Of a stretch of DNA of 14,310 nt, positions 7,541-14,310 are shown piece after piece. Under the pieces are notes generated by a model. It was not told the DNA's origin. It ran no database searches and was given only the letters and a program-made list of their open reading frames with translations. This DNA comes from DASQUK01 sp046723645 (GTDB lineage Bacteria; Actinomycetota; Acidimicrobiia; Acidimicrobiales; VFJN01): positions 1 through 14,310 of the forward strand of contig JBKOUY010000211.1 of the NCBI GenBank assembly GCA_046723645.1, given 5' to 3'. Both the position numbers and the translations under genes were made by a program. How positions within the stretch are numbered: position 1 is the stretch's first letter; every line of letters begins with the position of its first letter.

Positions 7541-8710
7541 ATGCGGGGCAAGGACGACGAACCTTCGAGCGACGATGACGTGGCGGCGGTCATCCCGCTC
7601 CGTGGGGGGGAGCCATCGGGGGTTCGGGACCCGATCGTCGGCCCCACGCGTGCTGTCCCCGAGACCGGCCAGCTCGTCGCCGTGCCCCGCCTCGCCCGGC
7701 ACGAGATCGTGCTGGACGACGACCACCGGGTGGGCGTGGCCGTGTGCGGCCAGGGGGTGCCGGTCGTGCTCGTCCACGGGTTCACCGCCGAGGGCATCCT
7801 GTACGCGCAGACGCTTTCACGCCTGGTGCGCATGGGATTCAAGGTCATCGCCATCGACGTGGCCGGCCACGGCGGCACCCAGGGCCTACCCACGGGCGGA
7901 GAGAAGCTCGAGTCGTACACCGGGCTACTGGCCCGGGTGTTGGACGAGCTCGGCGTGCGGCGTGCGCTGTTTGCCGGCCATTCGATGGGCGGACGACTGG
8001 TCACCCAACTGGTGGCGGAGCAGCCAGACCGGGCGATCGGCGTGGTGCTCATCGACGCGGTGGTCGGGGACTGCTGGGATCGGCTCATCCGCGTCTCGCG
8101 CTTCGCACCGCCGGTGCTGCTGGGCGTCGCCGCCGCCCTCGCCTTGGACACGCTGTCGACCCTCCCGTTGCTCCGGAACCCGACCCAGGCGGTCAAGCTC
8201 GGCCGCCTGGTGGCGCCGACGCTGCTGGGCCACGTCCGCCGACCCTGGCGCCTGTTGGGCCCGGCAGTCTCCATGCTGCGATCGCAGGACAGCCGGGAGA
8301 TGCTCGAGAAGTTGGCCCACGAGCGGATCCCCGTGGTGGTGATCCACGGCGACCGTGACATCGCCGTCCCGTACCGCACGGCGGTGGACGCCGCCCGTCG
8401 ATCCGGAGGCACGCTCGTCACCATCCACGGCGGGACCCACTCGTGGCTGCTTAAGGACCCCGAGACCTTGCCGGCGGTGATCGGCGAACTGCTCGACGGT
8501 CCGCTGGCGCGGGTGCGCGCCGCGCTGCTCGGCGCCGTCGGGCTCGCCCCTGGTGCGACGCCGGAGCAGATGGAGCTGGCGTTCCTCGGTCCCCACGCCC
8601 TGGTGCGCCGCCTCACCCCCCCGCTCGAGCTGCGCACCGGCCGCCAGCAACACCACAGGGCCCGCTACCGGTGGACGGTGGACGGGCCCGCCGAGGAGCA
8701 GCCCGCCTGA
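7541..8710 (+). CDS. Alpha/beta hydrolase fold protein
   Basis: A serine hydrolase of the alpha/beta fold, 389 residues from the ATG at 7541. That start is preferred because GGGAG lies five bases upstream; the in-frame GTG at 7529 would add four residues but has no Shine-Dalgarno. Residues 1-50 look disordered and acidic. The catalytic core follows with the oxyanion motif VHGF (about 78-81), nucleophile elbow GHSMGG with S148, HGDRDIAVP with the triad aspartate D273, and GGTHSWL with H300. A C-terminal extension of about 80 residues after the fold matches no domain I recognise and ends in a polar tail. No signal peptide is seen, so it is probably cytoplasmic. Substrate is unknown: esterase, lipase or haloperoxidase-like activities are all possible. 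It breaks the usual ribF-rpsO adjacency. Confidence 0.88.
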   Translation: MRGKDDEPSSDDDVAAVIPLRGGEPSGVRDPIVGPTRAVPETGQLVAVPRLARHEIVLDDDHRVGVAVCGQGVPVVLVHGFTAEGILYAQTLSRLVRMGFKVIAIDVAGHGGTQGLPTGGEKLESYTGLLARVLDELGVRRALFAGHSMGGRLVTQLVAEQPDRAIGVVLIDAVVGDCWDRLIRVSRFAPPVLLGVAAALALDTLSTLPLLRNPTQAVKLGRLVAPTLLGHVRRPWRLLGPAVSMLRSQDSREMLEKLAHERIPVVVIHGDRDIAVPYRTAVDAARRSGGTLVTIHGGTHSWLLKDPETLPAVIGELLDGPLARVRAALLGAVGLAPGATPEQMELAFLGPHALVRRLTPPLELRTGRQQHHRARYRWTVDGPAEEQPA

Positions 8711-8736
8711 CTTCGCCGTTCTGACGGACCCGCTGG

Positions 8737-8742
8737 TAGGCT
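8737..8742 (+). promoter_or_regulatory. Candidate -10 box (TAGGCT) for rpsO
   Basis: TAGGCT fits TANNNT and lies in the 107-base gap before rpsO, giving a leader of about 70 bases. TTCGCC at 8712-8717 is a weak possible -35 at 19-base spacing. A leader of this size could carry S15 autoregulation as in other bacteria, but I see no recognisable S15-binding pattern. Confidence 0.35.
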
Positions 8743-8817
8743 TGTCCGACGCTCTGAGCGACGTCCAGACGCGCATCGGGGCAGGGTAAGCAGTCACCCG
8801 AGCAATGAAGGAAACAC

Positions 8818-9090
8818 GTGTCCGATCAGATCGACGCGGCCAAGCCCGGCATCATCGCCGAGCACAAGCTCCACGACACCGACACCGGGTCGCCCGAGGT
8901 GCAGATCGCGCTGCTCACCGCACGCATCAACCACCTCAACGCCCACCTGGGCAAGCACCGCAAGGACCACCACAGCCGCCGCGGGCTGCTCCAGCTGGTC
9001 GGCCGGCGCCGCCGGCTGCTCGACTACGTGCGGGCGAACGACGTCGAACGCTACAGGGCGATCATCGCCCGCAACGGCCTGCGCCGGTAA
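8818..9090 (+). CDS. rpsO: 30S ribosomal protein S15
   Basis: S15 is a primary 16S rRNA-binding protein of the 30S platform and contacts the 50S subunit in bridge B4. The 90-residue product has the four-helix S15 pattern: an N-terminal helix, then HDTDTGSPEVQIALLTARINHL (about 20-41), HLGKHRKDHHSRRGLLQLVGRRRRLLDYVR (about 43-72) and a final helix ending R-A-I-I-A-R-N-G-L-R-R. Length matches the family (88-90). The GTG at 8818 is chosen because AAGGA at 8808-8812 sits five bases upstream. An ATG at 8805 overlaps that Shine-Dalgarno and is in another frame. A strong hairpin and then pnp follow, the classic rpsO-pnp arrangement. Confidence 0.97.
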   Translation: MSDQIDAAKPGIIAEHKLHDTDTGSPEVQIALLTARINHLNAHLGKHRKDHHSRRGLLQLVGRRRRLLDYVRANDVERYRAIIARNGLRR

Positions 9091-9104
9091 GGCCGGAAGC
9101 CACA

Positions 9105-9128
9105 GGGAGCGGCCCTCGGGCCGCTCCC
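9105..9128 (+). terminator. Strong rpsO-pnp intergenic hairpin
   Basis: GGGAGCGGCCC (9105-9115) pairs perfectly with GGGCCGCTCCC (9118-9128), effectively a 10-bp stem with a CTCG loop, starting 15 bases after the rpsO stop. No T-run follows (the next bases are CGTCGCATACTGG). In other bacteria this position holds a partial terminator and RNA-processing hairpins that separate rpsO from pnp mRNA. Intrinsic termination here would be without a U-tail, so 3'-end protection or processing is equally likely. Confidence 0.65.
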
Positions 9129-9178
9129 CGTCGCATACTGGTAGACAACAGAACCCCCGGCGGCGCGAAGGTCAGCTG

Positions 9179-9264
9179 CCAGTCGCCCTCCCCCGGATCA
9201 CGAGCCGGGAGTTGCCGACTGGGAACTGGCCCGCCGCCCCCGATCCGGTGGCTGACGCCACCGG
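9179..9264 (+). promoter_or_regulatory. Structured pnp leader (two hairpins before the Shine-Dalgarno)
   Basis: First element: CCAGTCG (9179-9185) pairs with CGACTGG (9216-9222), enclosing an inner stem CCCGG (9192-9196) with CCGGG (9205-9209). Second element: CCGGTGGC (9245-9252), loop TGAC, GCCACCGG (9257-9264), a perfect 8-bp stem that ends one base before the Shine-Dalgarno AAGGAG (9266-9271) of pnp. In E. coli the pnp leader is cut by RNase III and then used by PNPase for autoregulation. A similar role here is inference from position only. Confidence 0.45.
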
Positions 9265-9279
9265 GAAGGAGAGCGACCG

Positions 9280-11673
9280 ATGGCTGATCCCATCGTCGTG
9301 TCCGGCCCGATCTCGGGCACCGACACATCCCTGACATTCGAGACCGGCAAGCTGGCGTTCCAGAGCCAGGGTGCCGTCATCGCCACCCTGGGCAAGACCG
9401 AGGTCCTGGTAACCGCCAACGCGGCGCACGGCGTGCGCGAGGGCATCGACTTCTTCCCCCTCACCGTCGACGTCGAGGAGCGCATGTATGCGGCCGGGCG
9501 AATCCCCGGCAGCTTCTTCCGCCGGGAGGGCCGACCCACCGACCTGGCGATCCTCACCTGCCGCCTCATCGACCGGCCGCTGCGGCCCAGCTTCTCCGTG
9601 GGCTACCGGAACGAGACCCAGGTCGTGGTGACGGTTGTGGGCGTCGACGGGCACAACCCCTACGACGTGCTGGCCATCAACGGCGCGTCGGCGGCGCTCA
9701 TGGTGTCGGGCATTCCGTTCGAGGGCCCGATCGGCGCCGTGCGCATCGCGTGGTCGTCGGAGGGGCGCTGGGTGCCGCACCCCACCTACGAGCAGAGCGA
9801 GGACGCCACGTTCGACCTGGTGGTCGCCGGACGCCAGCTCGACGACGGCGACATCGCCATCATGATGGTCGAGGCCGGCGGCACCGAGAGCGCCTGGCGC
9901 CTGTACCAGGACGGAACGCCGTACGTCACCGAAGAGGTGATCGCGGGGGGACTGGAGGCCGCGAAGACCTGGATCCGCGAGTCGATCGAACTCCAGCGCC
10001 AGCTGGTCGACGGCGCCAACGCCGCCGCCAAGATCATGCCGCTCGAGTGGGAGCCGCAGGTCGACTACGGCGAGGACGTGCTGGCCCGGGTCGAGGTGGT
10101 CGGCACCGAGCGCCTCGCCCAGGCGTCACAAATCGTCGGCAAGGCCGAGCGCAACGCCGCCTACGACGAGGCCGTGACCGCCATCCGTGAGGAGCTGGCC
10201 GAGGAGTTCCCCGAGCGCGACGCTGAGATCAAGGCCGCCGCCCGGTCGGTGCAGAAGAGCGTCATCCGCCGGCGGATCGTCGACGAGGGCCTCCGTATCG
10301 ACGGCCGCGGTTCCCGCGACATCCGGCCCCTGTCCGCCGAGGTGGCCGTGCTGCCCACGGCCCACGGGTCGGGCCTGTTCCAGCGGGGCGAGACCCAGGT
10401 CCTCAACGTCGCCACGCTCGGCATGCCGAAGACCGACCAGATCCTCGACAACCTGGGCAACCGCGACCGCAAGCGCTACATGCACCACTACAACATGCCG
10501 CCGTCGGCCAACGGCGAGACCGGCCGGGTGGGCAGCCCCAAGCGCCGCGAGATCGGGCACGGGCTCCTGGCCGAGCGGGCGCTGCTCCCGGTGGTGCCGA
10601 GTGCCGAGGAGTTTCCCTACGTGCTGCGCCTGGTCTCCGAGGTGCTGGCGTCGAACGGCTCGACGTCGATGGCGTCGGTGTGCGCGTCGACCATGTCGCT
10701 GATGGACGCCGGTGTCCCCATCAAGGCCCCGGTAGCCGGCATCGCCATGGGACTGGTGTACGCCGAGGGCAAGTACACCACGCTGACCGACATCCTCGGC
10801 GCCGAGGACGCCTTCGGCGACATGGACTTCAAGGTGGCCGGCACCAGCGAGTTCGTGACCGCGCTGCAGCTCGACACCAAGATCGACGGGCTGCCCGCGG
10901 ATGTGCTGGCCCGGGCGCTGCAGCAGGCATATGAGGCCCGCACGCAGATCCTCGAGGTCATGCACGACGCCATCCCCGCGCCACGCGACGAGGTCGGCGA
11001 GACGGCGCCGAAGATCGTCAGCTTCGAGATCCCGATGGACAAGATCGGCGAGGTGATCGGCCCCAAGGGCAAGGTCATCAACGCGATCACCACCGAGACC
11101 GGGGCCGACGTGAGCGTCGACGACGACGGCATGGTCGGCCGGGTGTCGATCGGCTCCACCGACAAGGGCGCGGTCGAGGAGGCTCGCCGCCAGATCAACC
11201 TGATCCTCAACCCGCCCACGGCCGAGGTCGGCCAGGTCTACCCGGGCCGGGTCGTGAACATCACCAAGTTCGGGGCGTTCGTCAACATCCTCCCCGGCCG
11301 GGACGGCCTGCTGCACATCTCCAAGATCGGGGGCGGCAAGCGCATCGACAAGGTCGAGGATGTCCTCGATCTCGGTGACGAGGTGGAGGTGCGCGTCGAC
11401 GACGTCGACCCCAGCGGCAAGGTCTCGCTGAGCCTCGCCTCGGCGCCCGATCCCCGGGCTGGTGGGTCCGACGGCCCTCGCTCGGCCCCCTCGGGCGAAG
11501 GCCCCGCAGCGGGCGCCCCGAGCGACAGCGAGTCGGTCAGCTTCGAGGACACGTTCGACGCCGAACTGCGGGCCGAGCTCGGCGACCTGGGCCCGGCGGG
11601 CGCGTCCGTCTCGGCCGGCGGCGACCGGGGTGACCGCGGCGACCGGGGCGGTCGTCGCCGGCGCCGCCGCTAG
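9280..11673 (+). CDS. pnp: Polyribonucleotide nucleotidyltransferase (PNPase)
   Basis: A phosphorolytic 3'-5' exoribonuclease that degrades RNA to nucleoside diphosphates and, in actinobacteria, may also add 3' tails or make guanosine polyphosphates (older annotations call it GPSI). The 797-residue protein shows the first RNase PH domain with GRIPGSFFRREGRPTD, a helical linker, and the second RNase PH domain with KRYMHHYNMPPSANGETG, KRREIGHGLLAERAL and ED--GDMDFKVAG. In the last motif D510 and D516 correspond to the catalytic/metal residues known from E. coli. A KH domain (about 590-650, with the GPKG loop) and an S1 domain (about 650-720) follow. The C-terminal tail is low-complexity and ends in RGDRGDRGG and a run of arginines. 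The ATG has AAGGAG eight bases upstream. It follows rpsO with a structured leader and is followed 24 bases later by the M16 peptidase gene. Confidence 0.97.
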   Translation: MADPIVVSGPISGTDTSLTFETGKLAFQSQGAVIATLGKTEVLVTANAAHGVREGIDFFPLTVDVEERMYAAGRIPGSFFRREGRPTDLAILTCRLIDRPLRPSFSVGYRNETQVVVTVVGVDGHNPYDVLAINGASAALMVSGIPFEGPIGAVRIAWSSEGRWVPHPTYEQSEDATFDLVVAGRQLDDGDIAIMMVEAGGTESAWRLYQDGTPYVTEEVIAGGLEAAKTWIRESIELQRQLVDGANAAAKIMPLEWEPQVDYGEDVLARVEVVGTERLAQASQIVGKAERNAAYDEAVTAIREELAEEFPERDAEIKAAARSVQKSVIRRRIVDEGLRIDGRGSRDIRPLSAEVAVLPTAHGSGLFQRGETQVLNVATLGMPKTDQILDNLGNRDRKRYMHHYNMPPSANGETGRVGSPKRREIGHGLLAERALLPVVPSAEEFPYVLRLVSEVLASNGSTSMASVCASTMSLMDAGVPIKAPVAGIAMGLVYAEGKYTTLTDILGAEDAFGDMDFKVAGTSEFVTALQLDTKIDGLPADVLARALQQAYEARTQILEVMHDAIPAPRDEVGETAPKIVSFEIPMDKIGEVIGPKGKVINAITTETGADVSVDDDGMVGRVSIGSTDKGAVEEARRQINLILNPPTAEVGQVYPGRVVNITKFGAFVNILPGRDGLLHISKIGGGKRIDKVEDVLDLGDEVEVRVDDVDPSGKVSLSLASAPDPRAGGSDGPRSAPSGEGPAAGAPSDSESVSFEDTFDAELRAELGDLGPAGASVSAGGDRGDRGDRGGRRRRRR

Positions 11674-11697
11674 CCGAGACCCGAGGTTCCTTCCCAC

Positions 11698-12957
11698 GTG
11701 AAACCCGCCGCAACAACCGAGAAGATCAGCGAAACCCGGTTGGCCAACGGCATCCGTGTCGTCACCGAACGCATGCCCGAGGCGCGTTCGGCGACGCTCG
11801 GGGTCTGGGTCGCCGTCGGCGGACGTGACGAGCCCGACGAGCTCGCCGGCGCGTGCCACTTCCTGGAGCACCTGTTGTTCAAGGGCACGTCGACGCGCTC
11901 GGCCCGGCAGATCGCCGAGGCCGTCGACGCCGTGGGGGGCGAGATGAATGCCTTCACGAGCCGCGAGCACACCGCGTACTACACGCGACTTCCGGCCCAC
12001 CAGGTCGAGCTGGGCATGGAGATCCTGGGCGACGTCCTGACCGACCCGGCGTTCCGGCCCCACGAGGTCGAGGCCGAGCGGCAGGTGATCCTCGAGGAGA
12101 TCCTCATGAACCTCGACATGCCCGAGGATCACGTGCACACGCTGCTGGCGGAGGCCATGTTCCCCGGCCACCCGCTGGGACGCGAGGTGCTCGGCACCCG
12201 GCAGTCGGTCGAGGCGGTGACCCGGGACCAGATCGCCGAGTTCTTCGGCCACTGGTACCGCCCCGGCAACCTCGTGGTCGTGGCCGCCGGCAACCTGTCG
12301 CACGAGCAGATCGTCGACGGCATCGATCGCTCGCTGGGGCGGCGCGCGGGTGGCGAGCGGCCGGTGCGGACACCACCGACAGCGGGCCCCAACCCGCGGG
12401 TGGTCCTGGGCGATCCGACCGAGCAGGTGCACGTCGCCTTCGGCTGGCGCGCCGTCGACCATCACGACGACGACCGCTACGCGTTGATGGTCGCCAACCA
12501 GGTGCTCGGTGGCGGCATGTCGAGCCGGCTGTTCCAGGAGGTCAGGGAGGAGCGCGGCCTGGCGTACTCCGTGTACTCGTGGGCGTCGACCTACGACGAC
12601 TCGGGGTCCGCGGGCATCTACGCCGGCACCGCGCCCGCCCGGGCCGGAGAGCTGCTGGAGGTCGTCGACGACGAGGTCGGGAAGCTGGTCGCATCGGGGG
12701 TGACCGAGAACGAGCTCGGTGTGGCCAAGGGCTTCATCGAGGGGTCGCTGGTGCTGGGCCTCGAGGACTCCGCCTCGCGCATGGCCCGACTCGGCCGCAG
12801 CCTGATGGCCCGCGACGAGGTCGTAACCGTCGACGACCAGCTCGAGCGGATCAGGGCCGTCACCGCCGACGACGTCGGCGCCGTGGCCGCCCGGGTGTAC
12901 GGGGGCGGCCGGGCGCTGGCCATCATCGGCCGCGTCGACGACGGCGTACTCGGCTAG
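11698..12957 (+). CDS. M16 family zinc metallopeptidase (processing-protease-like)
   Basis: A 419-residue M16B-type peptidase, the family of mitochondrial processing peptidase beta and bacterial PqqL/YmxG-like proteins. The inverted zinc motif H-F-L-E-H is at residues 54-58, with the third ligand E134 in ERQVILEEI 76 residues after H58, so the active site looks complete. The C-terminal half has the VREERGLAYSVYS segment with the R/Y pair that holds substrate. Single-chain members of this size normally form dimers. The substrate is unknown. The gene follows pnp by 24 bases in the same direction, a conserved pairing in many bacteria. The GTG at 11698 is the only start that keeps the domain whole; GAGG at 11683-11686 is a weak, distant Shine-Dalgarno. 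Its TAG overlaps the stop of the convergent ABC-F gene. Confidence 0.93.
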   Translation: MKPAATTEKISETRLANGIRVVTERMPEARSATLGVWVAVGGRDEPDELAGACHFLEHLLFKGTSTRSARQIAEAVDAVGGEMNAFTSREHTAYYTRLPAHQVELGMEILGDVLTDPAFRPHEVEAERQVILEEILMNLDMPEDHVHTLLAEAMFPGHPLGREVLGTRQSVEAVTRDQIAEFFGHWYRPGNLVVVAAGNLSHEQIVDGIDRSLGRRAGGERPVRTPPTAGPNPRVVLGDPTEQVHVAFGWRAVDHHDDDRYALMVANQVLGGGMSSRLFQEVREERGLAYSVYSWASTYDDSGSAGIYAGTAPARAGELLEVVDDEVGKLVASGVTENELGVAKGFIEGSLVLGLEDSASRMARLGRSLMARDEVVTVDDQLERIRAVTADDVGAVAARVYGGGRALAIIGRVDDGVLG

Positions 12958-14242
12958 CGCCTCAGCGGCCCCTCGCGAACCGAACCGTCGACGACGTCGA
13001 GCACCCGGTCGACGCCGACGGACTCGAGCAGACGGCGGTCGTGGGTCACCAGGACCAGGGTGCCGGCGTAGCCCCGGAGCGCCTGTTCCAGCTGCTCGAT
13101 GGCGGGCAGGTCGAGGTGGTTGGTGGGCTCGTCGAGGACCAGGAGGTTGACGTCCCGCGCCTGGAGGACCGCCAGGGTGGCGCGGGTGCGCTCGCCCGGC
13201 GAGAGCGAGCTCGGCGGCCGGAGGACCTCCTCGGCACCGAGGCCGAACTTCGCCAGGACGGACCGGGCATCACCCGCCGCCCGGATCCCCGTGCGCGCCA
13301 TGAAGCCGTCCAACAGGTTGGCGTTGCCGTCGAACTCGCCTCGACCCTGGCCGATCTCGCCGACGACCACGCCCGGCCCGAGCCGGCGGCGACCGGCGGA
13401 CAGGGGCACTCGCCCGAGCAGGGCGCGCAGCAGGGTCGTCTTGCCGGAGCCGTTGGCGCCCACGACGGCGACCCGGTCGCCCCAGCCCACCTCGAGCGAC
13501 ACGGGCCCCAGCACGAACCGGCCGCGGTCGTCCGGCGAGGCCAGCTCGACGACGGCGCCCTCGAGCAGGGCCACCCGGTCTCCGGCGCGCCTGGCGTCGG
13601 CGATGGCGAACCGGAGGTCCCAGCATTCCCACGGCTTGTCCACCACGGTGAGGCGGGCCAGCGCCTGCTCGGTGCGCCGGGCGTGGGCGGCCATGCTCTC
13701 CGAGCTCTCCACGTTCCGGTGGCGGATGAACTTGTCGGTTTCGCCGGAACGCCTGGCGGCGCGGGCACCCTTCGCCGCCCAGCGCCGCTGGGTACGGGCG
13801 CGCTCCGTGAGCGCGTCGCGCTGGTCGAGGTAGGTCCGGTAGTCCTGCTCGGCATGCTGGCGGGCCCGGTGGCGCTCGTCGAGGTACGCCGACCAGCCCC
13901 CGTCGTAGCGGGTGAGCGTGTGGGCATGGTCGTCGATCTCCGCAACCGCGGTCACGGTTCGTTCCAGGAAGGCGCGGTCGTGCGAGACCGCGACCAGCGG
14001 TGCCGTCAGCCGGAGGACGAACCGCTCCAGCCGCTCGAGGCCGTCGAGGTCCAGGTCGTTGGTGGGCTCGTCGAGCAGGAACACGTCGAAGCGCGCCAGC
14101 AGCAGGGCCGCCAGCTGGACCCGCGCCGCCTGCCCGCCCGAGAGGTCGGCGGTGGCGCGGTCCAGCAGCCCGCCGGGGAGGCCGAGGTCGGCGGCCACGG
14201 CCCCGGCGCGGGCGTCGATGTCGGCGCCGCCGAGCGCGAGCC
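12954..14242 (-). CDS. ABC-F family ATP-binding protein, 5'-truncated
   Basis: A soluble twin-ATPase ABC-F protein without membrane segments. Members act on the ribosome as translation factors (EttA/Uup-like) or as antibiotic-resistance proteins. About 429 residues are present; the family is usually 520-560, so roughly 100-120 N-terminal residues including the first Walker A lie beyond the right edge. Visible in the first domain: LSGGQ (near 14131-14144), Walker B LLDEPTNDLD (near 14050-14082) and the H-loop SHDR. A charged, helical interdomain linker with ETDKFIRHRN follows. The second domain has Walker A GANGSGKTT (13434-13460), LSPGERTR, Walker B LLVLDEPTNHLD (near 13111-13149) and THDRRLLE. 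The GTG at 14198 is not taken as the start because the frame stays open and conserved-looking up to the adapter. Whether it is housekeeping or resistance type cannot be told from this fragment. Confidence 0.92.
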
Positions 14243-14310
14243 CTGTCTCTTATACACATCTGACGCTGCCGACGAGTATTCCACCGTGTAGTTCTCGGTG
14301 GGGGCGGGGG
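14243..14310. other. Nextera adapter read-through at right end (non-genomic)
   Basis: CTGTCTCTTATACACATCT at 14243-14261 is the Tn5 mosaic end, followed by GACGCTGCCGACGA (14262-14275) of the i5-side Nextera arm. The next ten bases (14276-14285) sit where a sample index belongs. 14286-14310 resemble the flow-cell primer GTGTAGATCTCGGTGG with errors and then decay into G-rich sequence, typical of two-colour sequencers reading past the end of a fragment. Confidence 0.97.

Noticed and set aside
7374..8342. Protein starting with MARAARCEAARAGG repeats from the 42-bp array
   Set aside because: The frame is not that of the hydrolase and continues as its shadow. The GGAGG lies one base from each ATG, too close for initiation. 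The array is better explained as non-coding repeat.
8805..9287. ATG at 8805 and the frame behind it as an alternative to rpsO
   Set aside because: It covers the rpsO Shine-Dalgarno and gives an Arg/Pro/Gln-rich shadow. S15 is read from the GTG at 8818.
10126..12465. Long antisense open frame opposite pnp and the M16 peptidase gene (779 codons, - strand)
   Set aside because: It overlaps two certain genes and is rich in His/Asp/Val/Gly, the composition expected from a stop-poor frame opposite high-GC coding DNA. No domain motif is seen.

Overview
This window is one contiguous piece of a high-GC chromosome bounded at both ends by Illumina Nextera adapter sequence (1-22 and 14243-14310), so the genomic insert is about 23-14242 and both outermost genes are cut. 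Gene content, the many GTG starts, the very high GC and the protein sequences (IF2 with a basic Gly/Arg-rich N-terminal part, PNPase with a C-terminal Arg tail, a CBS-domain-bearing cystathionine beta-synthase) point to an actinobacterium. An uncultured member of class Acidimicrobiia is my best guess, inferred from general resemblance and not from a search.

Layout, left to right on the + strand: infB (5'-truncated), a DUF503/YlxP-like gene, rbfA, truB, then a cystathionine beta-synthase and a cystathionine gamma-synthase/lyase, ribF, an alpha/beta hydrolase, rpsO, pnp, and an M16 zinc peptidase. An ABC-F ATPase (5'-truncated by the window end) lies on the - strand. It meets the peptidase gene tail to tail, and the two stop codons share one CTAG.

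Most of this is the classic bacterial translation and RNA-metabolism block (infB-ylxP-rbfA-truB-ribF-rpsO-pnp-M16 peptidase). IF2 starts translation. RbfA and TruB mature the 30S subunit and tRNA. RibF makes FMN/FAD. S15 and PNPase serve the ribosome and RNA turnover. Two insertions break the usual order: a coupled PLP-enzyme pair for transsulfuration between truB and ribF, and a lone alpha/beta hydrolase between ribF and rpsO.

The main non-coding novelty is a short GC-rich repeat family. One composite copy fills the DUF503-rbfA gap right up to the rbfA start codon. Three tandem 42-bp copies follow ribF. Each 42-bp unit carries a GCTGC-GAA-GCAGC hairpin. Other signals are two TANNNT boxes placed so close to starts without Shine-Dalgarno sequences that leaderless transcription is likely, a strong hairpin between rpsO and pnp, and a structured pnp leader. 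I see no tRNA, rRNA, CRISPR, transposase or defence genes, and no clearly new multi-gene system. No gene-free stretch exceeds 300 bases; the longest are 7324-7540 and 9091-9279.
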